53,051 nucleotides of DNA from an uncultured Ruminococcus sp. (GTDB lineage Bacteria > Bacillota > Clostridia > Oscillospirales > Ruminococcaceae): NCBI GenBank assembly GCA_902788785.1, contig CADALT010000031.1, positions 1 through 53,051 on the forward strand, read 5' to 3'. Shown piece by piece: positions 15,342-23,800 of this stretch. Below the pieces are notes generated by a model. The model worked only from the letters and a program-made list of their open reading frames with translations, was not told where the DNA came from and did not search any database. Made by a program: the position numbers and the translations under genes. The stretch's first letter is position 1, and every line of letters begins with the position of its first letter.

Positions 15342-16650
15342 GCTGGTCGAGCAAGTACGCAAGGCATGGCGGCAGGGCTATAAAGCTCCATGCATCGTCC
15401 TGCCCTGCGGCGGCGGCAAGTCCTGCATCGTTGCCGAAATGGCAAGGCGGACGACCTTCGGCGGTAAGCGAGTGTTGTTTCTGGTACATCGGCGAGAGCT
15501 TGTAAGACAGATCTGCGGAACTTTCCGAAGATGGGGCGTGCTTATGGATCTCTGCGATGTAATGATGGTGCAGACTGCCACCCGCCGCCTTAAAAAGCTA
15601 AAGAGACCTGCGCTCATCATCACCGATGAGAACCACCATAGCTTAGCGCAGTCATACAAAAGGATCTATGATTTCTTTTCAGCAGTTCCCAGAGTGGGAG
15701 TAACAGCAACGCCTGTCCGCCTGAACGGCGACGGGCTCGGTGATGTGAATGATACTCTTATAGTAGGTGTTACAGCTAAATGGCTTATAGAAAACAATTG
15801 TCTGGCACCATACGATTATTATGCGCCTGATGTGGCTGACCTGACGGGGCTTCACGTCAGCAGGGGTGATTTCGTTGCAGCGGATATTGAGAAAGCCATG
15901 ATAAAAAACACGGTCTTTGGTGATGTGGTAAAGTATTATCGTCAGCTTGCAGACGGTAAGAAAGCGGTGTGCTACTGCGCCAGCGTCAAGCATTCTCAGC
16001 GGACGGCTGATGTATTCAACGAAAACGGTATATCGGCAGCACACATTGACGGTACAACACCAGAGGCGGAGCGAGACAAGGTAATAGCTGATTTCCGAAG
16101 CGGCAAAGTGCAGGTACTATGCAATGTTGATCTGATATCTGAGGGCTTTGATGTGCCTGACTGCGAGTGTGCTATACTTCTCAGACCCACAAAGAGCCTG
16201 ACACTGTACATTCAGCAGAGCATGAGGTGTATGCGCTACCGCAAAGGCAAACGTGCGGTCATCATCGACCATGTGGGCAACTACGCAAGACACGGTATGC
16301 CCGATGATGACCGTGAATGGTCGCTTGGCAAAAAGCCGAAACAGCAGAAAAAACAGCAGGCAGAGCAGAAACCTGTGCGTCAGTGCCCCGAATGCTTCTT
16401 TACTTTCGGGATTATCCCGGGGAAGAAAGTAACGCACTGCCCTCACTGCGGTTACGAGTTTCCTGCTGCAAGCCGAGAACCAGATGCGGATGAAACTATC
16501 GGGCTTGTCAAGATCGAAGGTTTCAAGCTCGATCTGTCGTCTCCCAACGACTGCACAACATATCCCGAGCTGTTGGAGTATGCCAAGTCTCACGGATACA
16601 AGCCGGGGTGGGCATATTATCAAGCAAAACGGAGAGGACTGATAGCATGA
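15313..16650 (+). CDS. SF2 DEAD/DEAH-type DNA helicase
   Basis: 445 residues. Motif I is PCGGGKS (31-37), motif II is DENH (105-108), motif III is TAT in VGVTATPVR, and motifs V-VI appear in VLCNVDLISEGFDVPDCECAILLRPTKS (seen as separate conserved blocks) and QQSMRCMRYRKGK. The C-terminus has a four-Cys zinc ribbon (CPEC ... CPHC). It is a RAD25/SSL2-like phage helicase, likely unwinding DNA during replication or recombination. Confidence 0.9.
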   Translation: MPSLRPYQDELVEQVRKAWRQGYKAPCIVLPCGGGKSCIVAEMARRTTFGGKRVLFLVHRRELVRQICGTFRRWGVLMDLCDVMMVQTATRRLKKLKRPALIITDENHHSLAQSYKRIYDFFSAVPRVGVTATPVRLNGDGLGDVNDTLIVGVTAKWLIENNCLAPYDYYAPDVADLTGLHVSRGDFVAADIEKAMIKNTVFGDVVKYYRQLADGKKAVCYCASVKHSQRTADVFNENGISAAHIDGTTPEAERDKVIADFRSGKVQVLCNVDLISEGFDVPDCECAILLRPTKSLTLYIQQSMRCMRYRKGKRAVIIDHVGNYARHGMPDDDREWSLGKKPKQQKKQQAEQKPVRQCPECFFTFGIIPGKKVTHCPHCGYEFPAASREPDADETIGLVKIEGFKLDLSSPNDCTTYPELLEYAKSHGYKPGWAYYQAKRRGLIA

Positions 16651-16961
16651 CAGAAGAGCACAGGATACAGAATGAGATACGCATAGCGGTATCGGACAAG
16701 TGCGTGATATTCAGGGCGAATGTCGGCACAGGCAGAACGGCAGACGGGCGGTATTTTTCAACAGGTCTGCCTAAAGGTTTCCCCGACCTCTTCGGGGTAA
16801 GAAAAAGTGACGGACGTGCAGTGTTCATCGAAGTCAAAACACTAAAAGGCAGGGCTTCAAGGGAACAGCTGCACTTCATACAGCAAATGCGTTCTATCGG
16901 TGCTGTTGCAGGTATCTGCCGCAGCGCCGAGGATGCGATCAAATTGATAACGGAGGAATAG
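16647..16961 (+). CDS. VRR-NUC domain nuclease
   Basis: 104 residues beginning in an ATGA overlap at 16647. The catalytic signature GFPDLFGVR ... VFIEVKTLKG with the trailing Gln/Phe helix (REQLHFIQQM) matches the virus-type replication-repair nuclease domain of the PD-(D/E)XK superfamily. Stand-alone versions sit beside phage helicases and are thought to cut branched DNA. Confidence 0.9.
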   Translation: MTEEHRIQNEIRIAVSDKCVIFRANVGTGRTADGRYFSTGLPKGFPDLFGVRKSDGRAVFIEVKTLKGRASREQLHFIQQMRSIGAVAGICRSAEDAIKLITEE

Positions 16962-16964
16962 CAA

Positions 16965-17549
16965 ATGGGATTTAAAAATGATTTTTCACAGGCGAACAAT
17001 GGAAACGGCATCAAGCCTGAGGGCGATTATGAGTGCATCATAACAGCTATCGAGGAAAAAACGACTAAGAACGGGAAAACAGGGCTTAATCTGAGCATGG
17101 TCATACGCAATGATATCGTCGGGCAGAAGTACGGCAATGCTATGCTGTTCTATACCTTGTGGAAACGCAAGGAACCAACAGAGGCAGATATGCAGGTGAA
17201 CGGTTACGGCTTTGCGCAGGTCATGGCGCTGGGTAAAGCGGCAGGTCTGCCCGATGGAAAGGATTATGCAAGTCTGGCAGATTACTGCAACGATCTGCTG
17301 AACAAATGCGTGATCGCTCATCTTGAGCATGAAGACTACAACGGCAAGACTCAGGAGCGGGTGAAATGGCTCAATCCCACAAAAAATCCCGACTGTAAGC
17401 ACACATTCAAGAAAACCGAGACTAAGGCAAACTCATTCGCATCTGCAACTCAGCCTCAGACATTCGCATCTACTTCACAGGTCATGCAGCAGCTCGGCGA
17501 TCTGTCAGACTTTGAAGACGTTCTGTCAGACGACGGAGTTCCGTTTTAA
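16965..17549 (+). CDS. DUF669 protein with SSB-like acidic tail
   Basis: 194 residues. The first 140 match DUF669 (FSQANNGNGIKPEGDYECII, WKRKEPTEADMQVNGYGFAQ), which forms an OB-like domain. A Ser/Thr/Gln linker then leads to a C-terminus ending DDGVPF, which mimics the DDDIPF tail by which bacterial SSB recruits partner proteins. That supports a role as the phage's single-strand DNA binding protein. Confidence 0.82.
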   Translation: MGFKNDFSQANNGNGIKPEGDYECIITAIEEKTTKNGKTGLNLSMVIRNDIVGQKYGNAMLFYTLWKRKEPTEADMQVNGYGFAQVMALGKAAGLPDGKDYASLADYCNDLLNKCVIAHLEHEDYNGKTQERVKWLNPTKNPDCKHTFKKTETKANSFASATQPQTFASTSQVMQQLGDLSDFEDVLSDDGVPF

Positions 17550-17583
17550 GATTTTTCATTCAAAGCATATCCACAGATATCCG

Positions 17584-17609
17584 AAAAGGTAACATCGATG
17601 TTATCTTTT
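17584..17609 (+). terminator. Hairpin between DUF669 and primase genes
   Basis: AAAAGGTAACAT and ATGTTATCTTTT form a near-perfect palindrome with a short T-run. A weak terminator or processing site; it precedes the primase ribosome binding site. Confidence 0.45.
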
Positions 17610-17640
17610 GTTAGCAAAAACTTCAAGGAGGACCAAATCA

Positions 17641-19926
17641 ATGCAGAAATATCAGGCAATACCGCAGGAACTGCGTATACTGAAAAACTGGGTATGCTGG
17701 CAGGCAGTAAAGGACGAACGCTCACACTCCGGTGTGAGCAAACGTCCTATAGACCCTAAGACGGGGAATTTTGCAAAGTCGAACGACCCGTCTACATGGG
17801 CAGATTTTGATACAGCCGCAGACGCAAGTGAAAATTGGTCAGGCATAGGCTTTATGTTCGGCGGCAGTGGGTATTTCGGTGTAGATCTCGATGATATCAA
17901 CGAGGAGCTGAGGGAGTACAGCGAGGGTAAGGAAAATATTGTGACCGAGTTCGTTAATACCCTCGGCAGTTATGCCGAAGCTTCCCAGTCGGGCGCAGGT
18001 ATCCACATCATATGCAAGGGAACTTTACCGAAAGGTGGTCGCCGAAAAGGCAAGGTCGAAATGTACGACACGGGACGCTTCTTTGTGATGACAGGTCAGC
18101 CGATAAGCGAATATGCAGAGATCGTTGATTGCAGCGACAGCATCAAAGCTCTGCACGAAAAGTATATCGGAGGCGGTAAAGAACCTGTCCCCGAGATACA
18201 TTATGTAAGTATCCCACAGACTACAGATGAGGTCATAAAGGCTGCGATAAACTCAAAGAACGGCAGTAAATTCAAGGCATTGTTTTCGGGCGACATTTCG
18301 GGCTATGGCTCGCAGTCCGAGGCTGATATGGCATTTTGTAATATGCTGGCATTCTGGACAGGCTGTGACGCTCAAAAGATGGATGCAATATTCCGTGTAT
18401 CGGGGCTTATGCGTGAAAAGTGGGACAGGTCTCAGTCGGGCAGTACTTACGGTGCGCTGACATTGCAGAAGGCTATAGCCGACTGCACCGAAGTCTACAG
18501 AGGCAAAGGCTCCGGGAGCTATCATGTTAATATCGGATCCTCGGACAGTGGGCTTATAAGCATTGGCGACAAACCCGAAAGGCAGAGACTGTACAGCTTT
18601 GACGATACAGGTAACGCCATGCGCTTTGTTGACCTGTTCGGCGATAAGGTCAGATACAACTACACAGACAAACGCTGGATATACTACGACGGGCGGAAAT
18701 GGTGCACCGACCTTACCGGCACGGTCAAGCGCCTGGCAGATAAGTCGGTGGAAGCAATGGAAGCGGAAGCGCAGGTATATGCTGAGATGGACGAAGAAGA
18801 GGGCGGAGATATGACAAAAGCCTTCCAAAAGCACGTCAAAGCCAGCCGTTCCAATCGTTCTAAAAGGGCTATGCTTGACGAAGTGACACACTATGTACCT
18901 GTTCTGCCTCAGCATCTCGACACTCACAAGATCTATATCAACACACCCGCAGGCGTGATAGATCTTCGTGACGGTACCCTGCACGATCATGCACCCGAGC
19001 AGTACATCACAAAAATAACATCGGTCGAATACTCACCGAATGCTGACTGCCCGAAATGGCTGTCATTCCTCGATGATATATTCATGGGAGACAAGGACCT
19101 TATCAGATACATTCAGAAAGCAGTAGGCTACTCACTGACGGGTTCCACGTCGGAGCAGTGTGTATTTTTTCTGTTCGGCACGGGCAGGAACGGCAAGAGC
19201 ACTTTTATCGACGTGATCAGGGACATCGTCGGGGACTACGCAGCTAACATACAGCCCGAGACTATCATGGTACGCAAGACGGGCGGTAACGCCATCAATT
19301 CAGACATAGCCCGTCTTAAAGGAGCAAGGCTCGTAACGTCCGTTGAGCCTAACGAAGGCATGAGGATAAACGAGGGCTTGCTTAAACAGCTCACAGGAGA
19401 AGACGTTGTTACAGCACGTAAACTTTATGGTGACGAATTCGAGTTCAAACCCGAATTCAAGCTGTGGGTATCCACAAATCATAAACCTATCATCAGGGGA
19501 ACCGATACAGGCATCTGGAGGCGTATACATCTTATACCCTTTACGGTACAGATACCCGAGAACAAAATAGACCGCCGCTTAAAGTATAAGCTTGCCGCCG
19601 AAATGCCCGGGATATTCCGCTGGGCTGTGGACGGCTGCCTGATGTATCAGAGAGAGGGGCTTAAAATGCCCCGTGCCGTTGCCGACAGTGTCAAGGAATA
19701 CCGCAGAGAGATGGACGTCATATCTGCGTTCATCGAGGACTGCTGCGTCACAGGCAAAGGCTGTTCCGTTCAGTCAAGCCAGCTTTACGCCGCCTATTGC
19801 AAGTGGTCGGAGCAGGGCAATGAGTATACAATGAGCGCTACTAAGTTCTCGGTCGAGGTGGGCAAGAGGTTTGAGAAAATCAAGACCACGAAGTGTAATT
19901 ATTACTCCGGCATTACCCTAAACTAA
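17641..19926 (+). CDS. Phage primase-helicase (D5/P4-type)
   Basis: 761 residues from the ATG at 17641 (AAGGAGG upstream). The N-terminus has a primase-polymerase-like domain (WVCWQAVKDER; GYFGVDLDDIN with acidic Asp82, Asp84, Asp85; SGAGIHIICKG), and the C-terminal third is an SF3/D5 helicase with Walker A GTGRNGKST near residue 515, then sensor segments (VTSVEPNEGMRINEGLLKQLTGED, LWVSTNHKP). It would prime and unwind at the phage origin, which probably lies directly downstream at 19934-20049. Confidence 0.92.
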   Translation: MQKYQAIPQELRILKNWVCWQAVKDERSHSGVSKRPIDPKTGNFAKSNDPSTWADFDTAADASENWSGIGFMFGGSGYFGVDLDDINEELREYSEGKENIVTEFVNTLGSYAEASQSGAGIHIICKGTLPKGGRRKGKVEMYDTGRFFVMTGQPISEYAEIVDCSDSIKALHEKYIGGGKEPVPEIHYVSIPQTTDEVIKAAINSKNGSKFKALFSGDISGYGSQSEADMAFCNMLAFWTGCDAQKMDAIFRVSGLMREKWDRSQSGSTYGALTLQKAIADCTEVYRGKGSGSYHVNIGSSDSGLISIGDKPERQRLYSFDDTGNAMRFVDLFGDKVRYNYTDKRWIYYDGRKWCTDLTGTVKRLADKSVEAMEAEAQVYAEMDEEEGGDMTKAFQKHVKASRSNRSKRAMLDEVTHYVPVLPQHLDTHKIYINTPAGVIDLRDGTLHDHAPEQYITKITSVEYSPNADCPKWLSFLDDIFMGDKDLIRYIQKAVGYSLTGSTSEQCVFFLFGTGRNGKSTFIDVIRDIVGDYAANIQPETIMVRKTGGNAINSDIARLKGARLVTSVEPNEGMRINEGLLKQLTGEDVVTARKLYGDEFEFKPEFKLWVSTNHKPIIRGTDTGIWRRIHLIPFTVQIPENKIDRRLKYKLAAEMPGIFRWAVDGCLMYQREGLKMPRAVADSVKEYRREMDVISAFIEDCCVTGKGCSVQSSQLYAAYCKWSEQGNEYTMSATKFSVEVGKRFEKIKTTKCNYYSGITLN

Positions 19927-19933
19927 GCATGGT

Positions 19934-20049
19934 TATGGAGGGTTATGGAAGGTTTGAAGGTTTTTACTATTCTTTTACACGGAAAAATAAAAATAAAATA
20001 TATAAAAAAGAATATAGAAAATGGCTCAAACCCTCCATAACCCTCCATA
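19934..20049. other. Candidate phage replication origin
   Basis: A 22-bp inverted repeat with one mismatch (19934-19955 and 20028-20049), each arm made of tandem TATGGAGGGT-type units, brackets 72 bp of very AT-rich DNA (ATAAAAATAAAATATATAAA and similar). Iteron-like arms plus an AT-rich unwinding region right after the primase-helicase gene is the layout expected of an origin. An alternative is a large hairpin transcription signal. Confidence 0.6.
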
Positions 20050-20081
20050 CAACCAGATATTACCAATAAAAGGAGGATCAA

Positions 20082-20504
20082 ATGAGCAGAGTCAATTATC
20101 CGGATCCCGTCAAACGGATACCGTTCAAGGACTCACAATATTTCGAGGCTTGTGAGGACATGGCTATTGACGGCACACTGAACTATGACAGCTATCCGCC
20201 GGAGGAATACAAGTATTTCTCAAAACTTGCCAAGCTCGGATACATGAACCGTCACAAGGGCTGGTCTAAGGAAATATGTGAGGAAAAGCAGAGAGAACTC
20301 AGGCGTGAATATTACAGCGACTGCGATAAGAGAGATTTCTTCGGGCAGATCGCAGGCAATATGCAGGAAAATATACGCAGAGGACAAACTTTGACCTGGG
20401 AGATAAATAAAGAACCCGACCCGATGAAAAAGCTCGACCTTGCACTTATGTGCATAGGGCTGATGACCGGGGATGAAGATTTTGCGAAGAGGAATAAAAC
20501 ATGA
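20082..20504 (+). CDS. Hypothetical phage protein (140 aa)
   Basis: Begins after AAGGAGG. Contains aromatic and charged segments (YPPEEYKYFSKLAKLGYMNRHKGW, then REYYSDCDKRDFFGQIAGNM) typical of small phage proteins of the region after the primase, but no motif I can name. ATGA overlap with the next gene indicates translational coupling. Confidence 0.65.
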   Translation: MSRVNYPDPVKRIPFKDSQYFEACEDMAIDGTLNYDSYPPEEYKYFSKLAKLGYMNRHKGWSKEICEEKQRELRREYYSDCDKRDFFGQIAGNMQENIRRGQTLTWEINKEPDPMKKLDLALMCIGLMTGDEDFAKRNKT

Positions 20505-20728
20505 AAGCACACCTTAACATCAAGAAGATAGCTGCCTGGTCGATAGAGCACCGCACACGTTACCCCGAGATGTGCAAGCTCGCAGGGGTGAACTACAACA
20601 CGTTCAACAGCCAGTATTACGGCAACAATCAAGCTACTCTCGGGGTGGTCTACCCGTTGGCTATGCTGATGGAGTGCGACATAGAGGAGCTGCTGGACGT
20701 TGACTGGGGGGCAAATCATGAAAACTAA
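20501..20728 (+). CDS. Small HTH-like protein
   Basis: 75 residues. MCKLAGVNYNTFNSQYYGNNQATLGVVYPLAMLMECDIEELLDVDW resembles a degenerate Xre-type DNA-binding domain in which the C-terminal helix names a local regulator pattern. Overlaps neighbours at both ends. Confidence 0.6.
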   Translation: MKAHLNIKKIAAWSIEHRTRYPEMCKLAGVNYNTFNSQYYGNNQATLGVVYPLAMLMECDIEELLDVDWGANHEN

Positions 20729-20852
20729 AAACCGACCAAGACGACAGCAGAAGAAGCGAAAGAACGAATACAAGAAGACCCCAAGAGGACGGAAGTTCAA
20801 TCCGTGGGTGTATAAGTATTTCGATGTGACGGCGGATTTTAAGGAGGAATAG
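20718..20852 (+). CDS. 44-residue basic peptide
   Basis: Starts at ATG 20718 inside the previous gene's end. Strongly basic first half (KNRPRRQQKKRKNEYKKTPR), then FNPWVYKYFDVTADF. Probably binds nucleic acid, perhaps as a small accessory of transcription or replication. No family recognised. Confidence 0.6.
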   Translation: MKTKNRPRRQQKKRKNEYKKTPRGRKFNPWVYKYFDVTADFKEE

Positions 20853-20853
20853 A

Positions 20854-21174
20854 ATGAGACCAATTGATGCTGACAGACTGCTGAAAACTATCACGAATCT
20901 CGATGTTGAGTGTGCCGACCAGAAACAGGCATCCATCATGCTCAACACCATTCAGAAAGTGTTTCCACAGATAGTCAATGATGAGCCGACCATTAAAGCG
21001 GAAAGAGTCTACGCCAAGATGGTGGCGAGTAACTGGACGATAAAAGCACAATTACACTTTGATGGTAAATGCTCTAGATGCAATAGTCCTGTATTTGATA
21101 CCGATAAATATTGTGCCAAATGTGGTGCGAAGCTAATGAAGGACGGTGACAGTCATGACCAGACTGACAGATAA
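20854..21174 (+). CDS. Phage protein with C-terminal zinc ribbon
   Basis: 106 residues. The N-terminus MRPIDADRLLKTI is very common in phage proteins of this type. The C-terminus has two CxxC knuckles (CSRCNSP and CAKCGAK), predicting a zinc ribbon. Function unknown; it may be a small nucleic-acid-binding or regulatory protein. Confidence 0.7.
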   Translation: MRPIDADRLLKTITNLDVECADQKQASIMLNTIQKVFPQIVNDEPTIKAERVYAKMVASNWTIKAQLHFDGKCSRCNSPVFDTDKYCAKCGAKLMKDGDSHDQTDR

Positions 21175-21364
21175 ACATACAGCTGCCGAGCTCAAACGCA
21201 ACTGCGACGGACTTCGGGCAGCAGGGATAGATCCGCCAATGTCCGACCTGCGATACATCAGGCTGGCGGAGTATGAGGACATTGAGGAAATGACAGAGCG
21301 CAGCGAGCCGAAGCCGTTACAGTGGCAACGTTCGTTGCTGATGAACTTTCTCAGGAAGGAGTGA
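21155..21364 (+). CDS. Small phage protein (69 aa)
   Basis: Start at ATG 21155, overlapping the previous gene. Sequence TRLTDKHTAAELKRNCDGLR ... RYIRLAEYEDIEEM has the YxRLAEYED pattern common in small proteins of Gram-positive phages near DUF1492 genes. No role known. Confidence 0.65.
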   Translation: MTRLTDKHTAAELKRNCDGLRAAGIDPPMSDLRYIRLAEYEDIEEMTERSEPKPLQWQRSLLMNFLRKE

Positions 21365-21368
21365 TAGA

Positions 21369-21794
21369 GTGACCACCGACGAAGTAAAAGATTACCTCCG
21401 CCAGGCGTACAAGCTGGACAGGCGCTTGCAGAGGGAACAGCGAAAGCTCGAACAGCTGCAAAGCAAGGTGCGGTACGTGTCGCCTTCCTTCGAGGGCATG
21501 GGCGGACACGGCAGCGGCGACAAGATGAGCAAGGCAGTAGCTGACATCATCGAGCGCACACAGCGTGTACAGGAGCTTACAGCCACCTATACGGCACGCT
21601 ATGGCGAGATAGAGCAGGCGATACATTCGCTGCATAACGATATCCTGGAGGAGGTACTGGAGCTGAGGTACTTGCAGTATCTCAAATGGGATAAGATAGC
21701 GGAGCGCATGAACTATACCGAACGACATATCACAAGACTTCACGGCATAGCATTGAAAAAGATGTCCGTAAATGTCCTTGAATGTCACCCTTAA
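21369..21794 (+). CDS. DUF1492/ArpU-like late transcription regulator
   Basis: 141 residues with a GTG start at 21369. An N-terminal coiled coil (LDRRLQREQRKLEQLQSKV) and a sigma-70 region-4-like helix-turn-helix near the end (YLKWDKIAERMNYTERHITRLHGIALKKM) are typical of DUF1492 proteins. In siphophages these sit just before HNH-terminase genes and are thought to switch on late transcription. A TATAAT appears directly after its stop codon. Confidence 0.8.
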   Translation: MTTDEVKDYLRQAYKLDRRLQREQRKLEQLQSKVRYVSPSFEGMGGHGSGDKMSKAVADIIERTQRVQELTATYTARYGEIEQAIHSLHNDILEEVLELRYLQYLKWDKIAERMNYTERHITRLHGIALKKMSVNVLECHP

Positions 21795-22140
21795 AGTGTG
21801 GTATTATTATAATAGCCCAGAAGGGCAACAGGATAGTCATTCTTCTCCGAGAATACACTGTTAACGGGGTGCAAGTCCCCGTTATGGATAGAAGCAGCTA
21901 AGAACTGCGACTTTCCTTCCATAAGCGTGACCGTGACTGAGAACTCGTATTGTACTGTAAACGGTCACATCATATCTTGCGTGCGTCACCATATGAACAA
22001 TATCTCAGCTCGCTTGTTGACATCGGCGCACGCAGGATATTCCCCTTTGCTTACGGTTTTCATTTTTCGATATTCTCCTTTACACGAAGCGTCCCGATGG
22101 TCATGGGGCGCTTTTGTGTTGGAGGGAAGGTGTGGTATCT
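21795..22140 (+). ncRNA. Structured non-coding region before the HNH gene
   Basis: About 345 bp without a good gene. TATAAT at 21808-21813 has no clear -35, fitting activator-driven late transcription. Downstream are an AACGGGG/CCCCGTT hairpin (21863-21883), long-range GCGTGCG/CGCACGC pairing (21979-21985 with 22027-22033), and a terminator AAGCGTCCC/GGGGCGCTT plus TTT (22087-22115). The regular hairpins suggest a functional RNA or leader. I cannot name a family. Confidence 0.5.
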
Positions 22141-22518
22141 ATGAAGCGTTCTTGTCCTTACTGTGGACGAATACATGACTACGCATATCAATGCCCGATG
22201 AAGCCGAGACCGAGCGAGGGCAGACGTGATAAACAGATCGCAGCTTTCAGAGGCAGCAAAGCCTGGAAAGCTAAGCGAAAAGATATAATGCACAGAGACA
22301 AAGGCTTCTGTGTGGTATGCAGGCTGGGGCTTGACGGTGAGCCCGATCTTGTTCCTGCGGACAGCGTACATCACATCACTCCGCTTTCGAATGATTTCGA
22401 GCAGCGGCTTGATGACAACAACCTCATATCGCTTTGCGCTTATCATCATGAACGAGCAGAACGTGGTGATATCGATGCGGAGATACTTCTTGATGCAGTT
22501 TCAGATATCAACACATGA
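22141..22518 (+). CDS. HNH endonuclease of the packaging module
   Basis: 125 residues from the ATG at 22141. Zinc ligands CPYCG and CVVCR, and the core VHHITPLSNDFEQRLDDNNLISLCAYHHE, give the HNH metal site. HNH proteins next to small terminase genes are known to cooperate with terminase in cos-site cleavage in HK97-like phages. Its place before the terminase genes fits that role. Confidence 0.88.
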   Translation: MKRSCPYCGRIHDYAYQCPMKPRPSEGRRDKQIAAFRGSKAWKAKRKDIMHRDKGFCVVCRLGLDGEPDLVPADSVHHITPLSNDFEQRLDDNNLISLCAYHHERAERGDIDAEILLDAVSDINT

Positions 22519-22616
22519 TAATATTTGAGGTGCGCAAGAGAAAACACCGTATTTTCGTGATTTTTACGAGATTTTGTTTCAAATCGTCGCATTTATTAAA
22601 ATTTAAGGCGATATAG

Positions 22617-22627
22617 CCCCCCGGGGG
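22617..22627. other. Candidate cos cleavage site
   Basis: CCCCCCGGGGG lies in the 219-bp gene-free stretch between the HNH and small terminase genes, the usual place of cos in HNH-containing siphophages. Its palindromic GC block would suit cohesive ends. The exact nicks cannot be deduced. Confidence 0.45.
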
Positions 22628-22737
22628 TGTCGAAATCGAAGACAGAGGCTTTCGCCACCAAGCCCCCTCATAGATAAAGGATTTATTCCCAAAATGAAAA
22701 ACAAACGTTCTATAGTAAACGAAAAGGAGCTGATACT

Positions 22738-23289
22738 ATGGCACGACCGACCAAAAGTGCTGCTGTCCGTGTCGGGCATCAGACGAAAGAGGAACTCTCC
22801 GCCAGACTGGAGAACGAAAAGAAACTCAAAGGCGGCAGTAAGCGACCTACACCTCCTGCACATCTCAGCGACGATCAGAAAAAGATCTTTCGCAAGCTTG
22901 TGAAAGAGATGTCAGAGGCAGACATACTCTGTTCCCTTGACAACTCAGTGCTGGCGCAATACTGCATAGCTGTGGATGCTTTGAAGCGGATAGACAGCGA
23001 GATCGAGAGAGACAGGTCGCTGCTTTCCTGCCAGGCGTTCATGTCATCACGAAAACAGTACATGACAGACTTCTTCCGGTGCACTAATGAACTGTGCTTA
23101 TCACCGCAAAGCAGAGCGAAGATGGCAAACATGACATCTAGTGCTCAGAGATCCGACCCACTCCTGGAAGCTCTTCGGAGCACGGCAGAAGATATATCTG
23201 AGGATGAGACACAGAGCTTTGACAGCACCCCCGATGATCTGACAATAGAGATGACCGACGGCTTTGCCGAGGATAACGATGAGGACTGA
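22738..23289 (+). CDS. terS: Terminase small subunit (P27 family)
   Basis: 183 residues after AAAAGGAGC. The sequence LSDDQKKIFRKLVKEMSEADILCSLDNSVLAQYCIAVDAL (as successive helices) and the acidic C-terminus match P27-family small terminases, which recognise phage DNA for packaging. The large subunit is not adjacent: a cargo cassette of nearly 900 bp separates them. Confidence 0.85.
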   Translation: MARPTKSAAVRVGHQTKEELSARLENEKKLKGGSKRPTPPAHLSDDQKKIFRKLVKEMSEADILCSLDNSVLAQYCIAVDALKRIDSEIERDRSLLSCQAFMSSRKQYMTDFFRCTNELCLSPQSRAKMANMTSSAQRSDPLLEALRSTAEDISEDETQSFDSTPDDLTIEMTDGFAEDNDED

Positions 23290-23800
23290 ATTTGCACAGT
23301 GCATCGTTGACCTGTTAGTTATACACGGTCATCTGTGGGAGATACTTTTCGGAGAACAGCGTTACAGCCCCGATCAGCCGAGGGATGAGCATGGGAAATG
23401 GGTAAGCTCGGGCACGGGAAGTACGGCAAAAGGTGTTGACAAATCAAAAAAAGATGATATAATAAATTTAGAAGATGAGTATGTTTCACATAGTATTGGG
23501 GCGAAAAGGAAAAGCTTTGATATTATGGATCTAAAAACAGGCGAACACTTCGATCTTGTAGATGGAACTTATATACGAGATAAAAAGATCTTCGCCGGGA
23601 AAGGCTCATCTGCTCCGTACCGTAAAGCGTATGTGTACGCTAATAAACATCACAACGCCCCTGAAGAATGGTCTCATGTAAAGGGTTTTGGCACTGTTGA
23701 CTATTATGGTGAAGCAAGAGAAGCTGAATTGCACTGGTCAGAGTGTAAAGGTATAGGTAAAGAAGATATCTTCATAAAGAGGTGGCTAGATGAAAGTTAA
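23279..23800 (+). CDS. Cassette A cargo protein: linker plus toxin-like domain
   Basis: 173 residues. A short hydrophobic N-terminus (1-27) is followed by the linker QRYSPDQPRDEHGKWVSSG (27-45) and Gly/Ser/Thr-rich residues, then a C-terminal domain (about 57-173) with KRKSFDIMDLKTGEHFDLVDG, VFAGKG-like IFAGKGSS and VKGFGTVDYYGEAREAELHW. I recall this domain at the C-termini of phage MuF-type head proteins in gut Firmicutes, where it may be a polymorphic toxin. It starts inside the terS end and splits terS from terL. Base composition turns AT-rich after the linker. A promoter lies at the junction. Confidence 0.7.
   Translation: MRTEFAQCIVDLLVIHGHLWEILFGEQRYSPDQPRDEHGKWVSSGTGSTAKGVDKSKKDDIINLEDEYVSHSIGAKRKSFDIMDLKTGEHFDLVDGTYIRDKKIFAGKGSSAPYRKAYVYANKHHNAPEEWSHVKGFGTVDYYGEAREAELHWSECKGIGKEDIFIKRWLDES
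23436..23463 (+). promoter_or_regulatory. Promoter embedded at the start of cargo A
   Basis: TTGACA (23436-23441), 16 bp, TATAAT (23458-23463), inside the coding sequence directly after the Gly/Ser linker, pointing toward the partner gene at 23790. Confidence 0.8.

Noticed and set aside
20854-21174. Zinc-ribbon protein as an anti-CRISPR or antitoxin
   Set aside because: Nothing in the sequence supports this beyond small size; left as hypothetical.
21863-21920. Group II intron or cobalamin riboswitch, suggested by GGGTGCAAGTCCCC
   Set aside because: No intron-encoded protein, no conserved domain V or B12-box; a simple hairpin explains the match.
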